Shown in pieces: positions 42,888 to 47,770 of a stretch of DNA of 47,770 bases. The position numbers were made by a program, and so were the translations under genes. The notes under the pieces are model-generated. The model ran no database searches and was not told the origin of the DNA. It saw nothing but the letters and a program-made list of their open reading frames with translations. The DNA lies in the NCBI GenBank assembly GCA_014239855.1, contig JAAZXY010000013.1, forward strand, positions 1-47,770, written 5' to 3'. This DNA is from Acidimicrobiales bacterium. GTDB taxonomy: Bacteria; Actinomycetota; Acidimicrobiia; Acidimicrobiales; MedAcidi-G1. Position 1 is the first letter of the stretch, and every line of letters begins with the position of its first letter.

Positions 42888-43304
42888 GTGAGCCTCGACG
42901 GCAGCCAGACGCTCGAGAACCTGAAGGCCGCCTTCGCCGGCGAGTCCCAGGCCAACCGCCGCTACCTCTACTTCGCCAAGGTGGCCGACATCGAGGGCTA
43001 CCCCGACATCGCCGGCAACTTCCGCGACACCGCGGACGGCGAGACCGGCCACGCCCACGGCCACCTCGACTACATCAAGGTGGTCGGCGATCCGGCCACC
43101 GGTCTTCCCATCGGCGACACCATGGAGAACCTGGCCGCCGCGGTGGCCGGCGAGACCCACGAGTACACCGAGATGTACCCCGGCATGGCCAAGACCGCCC
43201 GCGAGGAGGGCCACGGCGACATCGCCGACTGGTTCGAGACCCTGGCCAAGGCCGAGAAGGCCCACGCCGGTCGCTTCCAGTCGCTGCTCGACGGGGTCAG
43301 CTGA
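42888..43304 (+). CDS. Rubrerythrin family diiron protein
   Basis: The product has 138 residues from GTG 42888, with AGGAG 7 bases upstream. Ferritin-like four-helix diiron ligands are visible: E19 ([11 protein letters not shown]), E52-x2-H55 ([10 protein letters not shown]), E89 with E92 ([11 protein letters not shown]) and E123-x2-H126 ([10 protein letters not shown]). The C-terminal rubredoxin domain of classical rubrerythrin is absent. It should reduce peroxide. It is followed by a CCG-domain Fe-S protein and DUF3501, a set that often occurs together. Confidence 0.93.
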   Translation: MSLDGSQTLENLKAAFAGESQANRRYLYFAKVADIEGYPDIAGNFRDTADGETGHAHGHLDYIKVVGDPATGLPIGDTMENLAAAVAGETHEYTEMYPGMAKTAREEGHGDIADWFETLAKAEKAHAGRFQSLLDGVS

Positions 43305-43338
43305 ACCCGGCCTCCCGTTTCAGGCACTGCACGTGGAC

Positions 43339-43373
43339 CGCACCGGCCGTTTCCTTCGGGGGCGGCCGGTGCG
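43339..43373 (+). terminator. Hairpin between rubrerythrin and the Fe-S gene
   Basis: An 11-bp perfect stem CGCACCGGCCG/CGGCCGGTGCG with a 13-base loop. There is no U tract. It could reduce read-through into the Fe-S gene or stabilise the rubrerythrin mRNA. Confidence 0.5.
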
Positions 43374-43410
43374 CCGCGTCTGAGCGAACCCCCTTTCAGG
43401 AAGAACACCC

Positions 43411-44787
43411 GTGGCTGACCACATCCCGTACGCGCCGACCCCGGGGCTGACCTACGACCCGTCCGATCCCGCGTACTGGGACGCCGACGCCCTCCAGGGC
43501 GAGATCGACCGCACGTTCGAGATCTGCCACGGCTGTCGGATGTGCTTCAAGTACTGCGACTCGTTTCCCTCGTTGTTCTCGTTCCTGGACGACCGCCACG
43601 ACGGTGACGTGCGATCCATCACCGACGCCGAGACGGCCCAGGTCATGGACCAGTGCTTCCAGTGCAAGCTCTGCGAGGTGCAGTGTCCGTACACGGTGCG
43701 CGACAACCACGACTTCCAGTTGGACTTCCCCAAGCTGGTGCACCGGTACAAGGCCCAGCGGACCAGGGCCGAAGGGCTCGGCCTGCGGGACCGGGTCATG
43801 GGGGACCCCGATCGGACCGCGACGCTCGCCCGGGCCTCGGGCGGCCTGGCCAACGTCGCCAACGCCCGCAGCCGGATCCACCGGATCTTCCTGGAGAAGG
43901 TGCTGGGCGTCCACCGCGACAAGGACCTGCCCCACTTCGCCCGGACGACGTTCACCGCGTGGGCCACCCGACGCGGCCTGGTCAGCGACGACCCCACCGA
44001 CGGCGAGGCCGTCCTCTTCCCGACCTGTTACGTGGAGCACAACGAACCCGAGGTGGGCCACGACACGGTGGCCGTTCTGGAACGCAACGGCGTGGACGTG
44101 ACGTGCGAGAAGGGTCTGACCTGCTGCGGCATGCCGGCCTGGGAGTCGGGCGATCTGGACACCCTGCGGGAGCGGGCCGTCACCAACCTCGACCGGCTCG
44201 AACCGCATGTGGACGCCGGCAAGAAGGTCCTGGCCATCAACCCCACCTGTTCGATGATGCTGCGGCGCGAGTACCCGGAACTGGTGGCCCCCGAGGACCG
44301 GGAACGGGCCCAGCGACTGGCCGACGCGGTGTCGGACCCCTCGGAGTTCCTCTGGTCGATCCGCGACGAGGACCGCTTCGACGCCGGGTTCGCCTCGACG
44401 CCGGGGTCGGTGGCCTACCACGCCCCGTGCCACCTTCGAACCCAGGCCGTGGGCTTCAAGGGGCGGGACCTGCTCCGGAAGATCCCCGGCGTGAAGCCGT
44501 CCACGACCATGGAGTGCTGTGGCCACGACGGCACCCACGCCATGAAGGTGGAGGGTTTCGAGGCCTCGGTCCGGATCGGGAAGAAGGCCTTCGACGGCAT
44601 GGCGGCCCCCGTTGCCGGTGGTGAACCCGCTGAGGTGTGGGCCACCGACTGTCCCCTGGCAGCCCTCCAGTTCGGCCAGCACGCCGACAAGCGGCCCATG
44701 CACCCGATGTCGATCCTGGCCCGGGCCTACGAACCGGACGGATTTCCCACGCCGGTGACCCCACCCGAAGAAACAGGCGCGCCATGA
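43411..44787 (+). CDS. Fe-S (CCG-domain, GlpC/HdrD-like) protein of rubrerythrin cluster
   Basis: The product has 458 residues from GTG 43411, with AGGAAG upstream. The N-terminal part binds two [4Fe-4S] clusters: C39-x2-C42-x2-C45-x3-C49 ([12 protein letters not shown]) and C82-x2-C85-x2-C88-x3-C92 ([13 protein letters not shown]). The C-terminal half has two CCG-type domains ([28 protein letters not shown]), as in GlpC, GlcF and heterodisulphide reductase subunit D. It should move electrons, perhaps to rubrerythrin. It overlaps the DUF3501 gene by ATGA. Confidence 0.9.
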   Translation: MADHIPYAPTPGLTYDPSDPAYWDADALQGEIDRTFEICHGCRMCFKYCDSFPSLFSFLDDRHDGDVRSITDAETAQVMDQCFQCKLCEVQCPYTVRDNHDFQLDFPKLVHRYKAQRTRAEGLGLRDRVMGDPDRTATLARASGGLANVANARSRIHRIFLEKVLGVHRDKDLPHFARTTFTAWATRRGLVSDDPTDGEAVLFPTCYVEHNEPEVGHDTVAVLERNGVDVTCEKGLTCCGMPAWESGDLDTLRERAVTNLDRLEPHVDAGKKVLAINPTCSMMLRREYPELVAPEDRERAQRLADAVSDPSEFLWSIRDEDRFDAGFASTPGSVAYHAPCHLRTQAVGFKGRDLLRKIPGVKPSTTMECCGHDGTHAMKVEGFEASVRIGKKAFDGMAAPVAGGEPAEVWATDCPLAALQFGQHADKRPMHPMSILARAYEPDGFPTPVTPPEETGAP

Positions 44788-45368
44788 CCGACAGCCCGAC
44801 CCCGGCCCCCCACCACGTCCGACGTGACGAGATCCTCGACTGGCAGACCTACGCCGATGACCGGGACGCCGTCCGCTCAGAGGTGATGACCGTCAAAGCG
44901 GTCCGCCGGATCCACCTCGGCGAACACCTGACGTTCCTGTTCGAGAACCACGACACGATGCGTTACCAGGTCCACGAGATCATGCGGGCCGAGCGGATCG
45001 TGCGCGAGACGAGCATCCGCGAGGAGCTCGACACCTACAACGGGATGCTCGGTGGTCCGGGGCAACTGGGCTGCGCCCTGCTCATCGAGATCGAGGACGA
45101 GGTGAAGCGCCGACCGCTGTTGGAAGCCTGGCTGGGCCTCCAGGAATGCCTGTACGCCGAGACCGCCGACGGCTCACGAACCTACGCCGAGTTCGATCCC
45201 ACCCAGGTGGGGCGTGGCCGACTGTCCGCCGTCCAGTACCTGACGTTCACCGTGGCGTCCGGTCCGGTGCGTCTGGGCAGCGACTTTCCCGCGCTGGAGT
45301 TGTCCGTGGACCTGAGCGCCGCACAGCAGGCGGCGCTGGCCGCCGATCTGGCCGCCACCCGCGGCTGA
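44784..45368 (+). CDS. DUF3501 family protein
   Basis: The product has 194 residues and starts within the stop of the Fe-S gene (ATGA). It matches the DUF3501 pattern: VKAVRRIHLGEHLTFLFEN followed by HDTMRYQVHEIMRAERI, and a C-terminal beta region. No function is proven. It is almost always found with rubrerythrin and the Fe-S protein, so a role in peroxide defence is likely. It is convergent with the LLM gene. Confidence 0.9.
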   Translation: MTDSPTPAPHHVRRDEILDWQTYADDRDAVRSEVMTVKAVRRIHLGEHLTFLFENHDTMRYQVHEIMRAERIVRETSIREELDTYNGMLGGPGQLGCALLIEIEDEVKRRPLLEAWLGLQECLYAETADGSRTYAEFDPTQVGRGRLSAVQYLTFTVASGPVRLGSDFPALELSVDLSAAQQAALAADLAATRG

Positions 45369-45380
45369 GTGATTTCCGAA

Positions 45381-46226
45381 CTACAGGCTCGCCATGACCT
45401 CGGCGTAGGAGTCCAGCAGGGGTAGGACCTCGTCGCGGGGCGCCGACGGCACGTTGAATGCCGCCCGCTCGATGCCGTGCTCGGCCAGGTCGGTGAGCAC
45501 CCCCGCATCGGCCGGTGCGTAGTAGATGGAGATCTCCACCTCAGCCGGATCACGCCCCGCTTCGGCGCACGCCTCGGCCCGCAGCGCGGACAGTTGCGCG
45601 CCGTCCACCGGGGTCCGCCCGCCGATGGGAATCCAGCCGTCGCCGTAGGCCACGGCCCGACGCAGGCCGCCCGGGGCCACCCCGCCGACGTGGATCGGCG
45701 GGTGGGGACGCTGGACGGGCTTGGGGTTCTGGTACGTGGCATCGAAGTCGACCTGTTCCCCGTGGTACTCGGCCGGGTCGCCGGCCCACAGGGCCTTCAT
45801 GGCCTCCACCCGCTCGCGCATCAGTCCGAACCGACGGTCCGGATCGGTCCCATGGTCGGACATCTCCTCGAGGTTCCAGCCGGCGCCCACCCCGAACAGC
45901 ACACGGCCGTCGGAGAGCACGTCGAGGCTGGCCACCTCCTTGGCGGTGTGGATCGGATCACGCTGCACGACGAGCGCGATGCCGGTACCCAACTTCAGGG
46001 TCGTGGTGGTGGCCGCCATGGCGCCGAGGGCCACGAACGGATCGAGGGTGTCGTAGTACATCTGCGGGAGGTCGGGGCCTCCCGGCCATGCCGACTCACG
46101 CGACGCCGGGATATGACTGTGCTCGGCCAACCAGACCGACTCGAAACCACGCTCCTCCAGGGCAACGCCCAGTTCGACGGGGCTGATGGCATAGGACGTG
46201 GGGAAGAAACAGGCTCCGAAGTGCAT
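45381..46226 (-). CDS. LLM-class F420-dependent oxidoreductase
   Basis: The product has 281 residues from ATG 46226; the longer frame runs antisense to the TetR gene. It is a luciferase-like TIM barrel: HFGACFFPTSYAIS, LEERGFESVWLAEHSHIP, LKLGTGIALVVQRDPIHTAK, FGVGAGWNLEEM and HVGGVAPGGLRRAVAYGDGW. It probably uses F420. A TAGGTT box ends 8 bases before the ATG, so it should be leaderless. Divergent from the TetR gene, which may control it. Confidence 0.88.
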   Translation of the reverse strand: MHFGACFFPTSYAISPVELGVALEERGFESVWLAEHSHIPASRESAWPGGPDLPQMYYDTLDPFVALGAMAATTTTLKLGTGIALVVQRDPIHTAKEVASLDVLSDGRVLFGVGAGWNLEEMSDHGTDPDRRFGLMRERVEAMKALWAGDPAEYHGEQVDFDATYQNPKPVQRPHPPIHVGGVAPGGLRRAVAYGDGWIPIGGRTPVDGAQLSALRAEACAEAGRDPAEVEISIYYAPADAGVLTDLAEHGIERAAFNVPSAPRDEVLPLLDSYAEVMASL

Positions 46227-46234
46227 GGATGGGG

Positions 46235-46240
46235 AACCTA
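46235..46240 (-). promoter_or_regulatory. Candidate -10 box, leaderless promoter of the LLM gene
   Basis: TAGGTT on the minus strand ends 8 bases before ATG 46226. Confidence 0.5.
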
Positions 46241-46285
46241 TGCCCTCACCGGACCCGCAGCCCGACCCGCGGTCGGTCGCCTGAC

Positions 46286-46313
46286 TTGATCCAGTGAGAA
46301 TAATGGTTATTAT
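46286..46313 (+). promoter_or_regulatory. TetR promoter with overlapping AT-rich palindrome
   Basis: -35 TTGATC (46286-46291), a 16-base spacer and -10 TATTAT (46308-46313) end 6 bases before ATG 46320. ATAAT-GGTT-ATTAT (46300-46313) covers the -10, so the regulator may repress itself. It is the best-looking promoter in the window. Confidence 0.65.
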
Positions 46314-46319
46314 CGAACC

Positions 46320-47006
46320 ATGGACGATGCTGCGATCGATACCGCCGGTGCGGACACCGCGCACTGTTCGGACCCCCTGACCCACCGACTCCTGCACGCG
46401 GCCGCCGAGGTTTTCGCCGAGAAGGGCTACGAGAAGGCCGGCGTGGCCGAGATCGCCCGCCGGGCCGGGGTCACCACCGGCGCCATCTACAGCCGGTACG
46501 GAGGCAAGGCCGAACTGCTGCTGGAGGCCGTGGACCACCACGTGCCCGATTCCCTGGACAACGTGCTCAACGGCGTCAGCGCGTCGGCCGGGCGCCTCCC
46601 GGCCACCAAGGTGCTCTCGACGCTGGGCGACCATCTCCTCGACGACCTGGACGGAGGCCACGGTCTCTTCCTCGAGGCCATGGTGGCGGCCCGCCGCGAC
46701 CCCGAGCTGGCCGACCGGCTGCGGGAGCGGGTGGCGGACGAAGATCGACGACTCGGCAAGTTGGTCGACGAGGGCACCAGCGACGGCCTCCTGGACCCCG
46801 ATCTCGACGAGCTGGCGGTGGTCCGCCTGGCCCACGCCATCGGCTACGGGATGCTGCTGACCCGTTCCATGGGCCTGGACCTCCCCGACCCCGACCACTG
46901 GCACGCGGTCATCGACCGCGTCCTGGCCGGCCTGGCCCTCCCAGCCGATCAGCCTTCTACCGCCCATACCCCTGTCGCAGATTCCCCCATCGGAGACCAG
47001 ACATGA
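46320..47006 (+). CDS. TetR/AcrR family transcriptional regulator
   Basis: The product has 228 residues. The N-terminal TetR DNA-binding domain is clear (residues about 22-68: RLLHAAAEVFAEKGYEKAG, then VAEIARRAGVTTGAIYSRYG). The C-terminal ligand domain is helical. It probably controls its own promoter and the genes around it: it is coupled by ATGA to a diiron protein and divergent from an LLM oxidoreductase. The ligand is unknown. Confidence 0.92.
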   Translation: MDDAAIDTAGADTAHCSDPLTHRLLHAAAEVFAEKGYEKAGVAEIARRAGVTTGAIYSRYGGKAELLLEAVDHHVPDSLDNVLNGVSASAGRLPATKVLSTLGDHLLDDLDGGHGLFLEAMVAARRDPELADRLRERVADEDRRLGKLVDEGTSDGLLDPDLDELAVVRLAHAIGYGMLLTRSMGLDLPDPDHWHAVIDRVLAGLALPADQPSTAHTPVADSPIGDQT

Positions 47007-47770
47007 CCATCACCGAACCCGACACCTCCAGCGACGGAAGCCCTGAGGGCGCCACCGCGTTCGACCAGCTCATCGAGAAGGTCCGGACGGAGTTCGACAC
47101 CCAGTTCACCTGGGACTACGAGCGTGGCCGGGACGGCCTGAACCGGCTCTACGAAAAGGCCAAGCGGTCCCAGTGGAACGTCAGCGACGATCTGGACTGG
47201 TCCATCGACGTCGATCCGGAGCGCATGGTCCGCCTCCAGGCCGAGGTCACCGGCATCCCGGCCGGGTTCCCGGCCCGCAGCCTCCTCGACGTCAAGGGCT
47301 CCCCCGTCGCCTCGTGGAACGACGACCAGTGGGTCGACTTCGCGGTGAAGTCCCAGTGCGCGTCACTCAGCCAGTTCCTCCACGGCGAGCAGGGGGCACT
47401 GCTGTGCACGGCCCGTCTGGTCGAGTCCGTTCCGTGGATCGAGGCCAAGTACTACGGCTCCACCCAGGTGGTCGACGAAGCCCGCCACGTCGAGGCGTTC
47501 GCCCGCTACCTCGACGAGAAGATGCCCACCACCTACCCGATCAACGAGAACCTGAAGTCGTTGCTCGACTCCGTGCTCCGCGACGAACGGTGGGACCTCG
47601 TCTACCTCGGCATGCAGGTGGTGATCGAGGGTCTGGCCCTGGCCGCCTTCGGCATGATGCTCGGCACCACCCAGGAACCCCTGCTCAAGGCCATGCTTCG
47701 CTACGTCATGTCCGACGAGGCCCGCCACGTGGCCTTCGGGATCCTCTCGCTCCAGGAGATCTACGAGGAC
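47003..47770 (+). CDS. Ferritin-like diiron protein (AurF/RNR R2-like), partial
   Basis: The gene starts at ATG 47003 within the TetR stop (ATGA) and runs past the right edge after 256 codons. It is a ferritin-like helical protein with two carboxylate-bridged iron motifs: DEARHVEAFARYL near residue 160 and SDEARHVAFGIL near residue 240, plus Glu in LHGEQGALL and VIEGLAL. These match diiron oxygenases of the AurF or R2-like type. The substrate is unknown; control by the adjacent TetR is likely. Confidence 0.85.
   Translation, partial: MTITEPDTSSDGSPEGATAFDQLIEKVRTEFDTQFTWDYERGRDGLNRLYEKAKRSQWNVSDDLDWSIDVDPERMVRLQAEVTGIPAGFPARSLLDVKGSPVASWNDDQWVDFAVKSQCASLSQFLHGEQGALLCTARLVESVPWIEAKYYGSTQVVDEARHVEAFARYLDEKMPTTYPINENLKSLLDSVLRDERWDLVYLGMQVVIEGLALAAFGMMLGTTQEPLLKAMLRYVMSDEARHVAFGILSLQEIYED

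Noticed and set aside
43396-44703. A 435-codon minus-strand open frame
   Set aside because: Antisense to the Fe-S protein with its two cluster motifs; a shadow.

Overview
This window is a gene-dense, high-GC stretch of bacterial chromosome. Gene order and content point to an actinobacterium: phoH-ybeY-CNNM-era and uppS-recO clusters, glyS, dnaG-rpoD, two LLM-class F420-type oxidoreductases, many GTG starts and many apparently leaderless genes. My best guess is the class Acidimicrobiia, but this is inference from gene content and not a phylogenetic result. No insertion sequence, phage gene, CRISPR array or rRNA was seen, and no gap without a gene exceeds 300 bases.

Layout. 1-9034: accessory metabolism (Rieske oxygenase start, carboxymuconolactone decarboxylase family, inositol-monophosphatase family, DUF1214 protein, nitroreductases and SRPBCC proteins, a large membrane protein, a glycosyltransferase-GtrA fusion) and a tRNA with anticodon CAT. 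9035-24229: the housekeeping core, with tRNA-Asn, rpoD, dnaG, a pyruvate phosphate dikinase homologue lacking its ATP-grasp half, glyS, an RDD protein, recO, uppS, a DinG-type helicase, era, a CNNM/CorC-type protein, ybeY and phoH. 24361-29877: a protein with two Sm-like repeats, a Cys4 protein with a basic tail, a lone sufB, a hydrolase, a gamma-carbonic-anhydrase-like protein, a flavin reductase and an MBL-fold hydrolase. 29979-32023: a two-gene operon with two in-frame UGA codons. 31992-42491: mutY, a TolB-like lipoprotein, a hydroxyacid dehydrogenase, a MauE/DoxX-type protein, two SCO6745-like paralogues, an acyl-CoA ligase, a PuuD-type membrane protein, a cupredoxin lipoprotein and a lipid kinase. 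42502-45368: a SelW-like gene with in-frame UGA, then rubrerythrin, an Fe-S protein and DUF3501. 45381-47770: an LLM oxidoreductase, a TetR regulator and the start of a diiron protein.

The most interesting result is a set of three probable selenocysteine codons that ordinary ORF calling truncates. (1) 31469-32023 is a UGSC-family selenoprotein: TGA at 31763 is followed by G-S-C-T-T-C and an 8-bp hairpin. (2) The gene just upstream, 29979-31472, is one frame broken only by TGA at 30354. It would join a thioredoxin-like domain to a 370-residue domain of unknown function. (3) 42502-42771 encodes a SelW/Rdx-type protein with C-V-P-U, also followed by a GC-rich hairpin. The first two TGAs lie in an identical 10-base context. 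The UxxCxxC pattern of the UGSC protein recalls selenoprotein B of glycine/betaine reductases, so a thioredoxin-coupled reductive reaction is a reasonable but untested idea.

A second window-wide pattern is leaderless expression: at least twelve genes have a TAnnnT-like -10 box ending 6-8 bases before the start codon, which helps choose several start sites.
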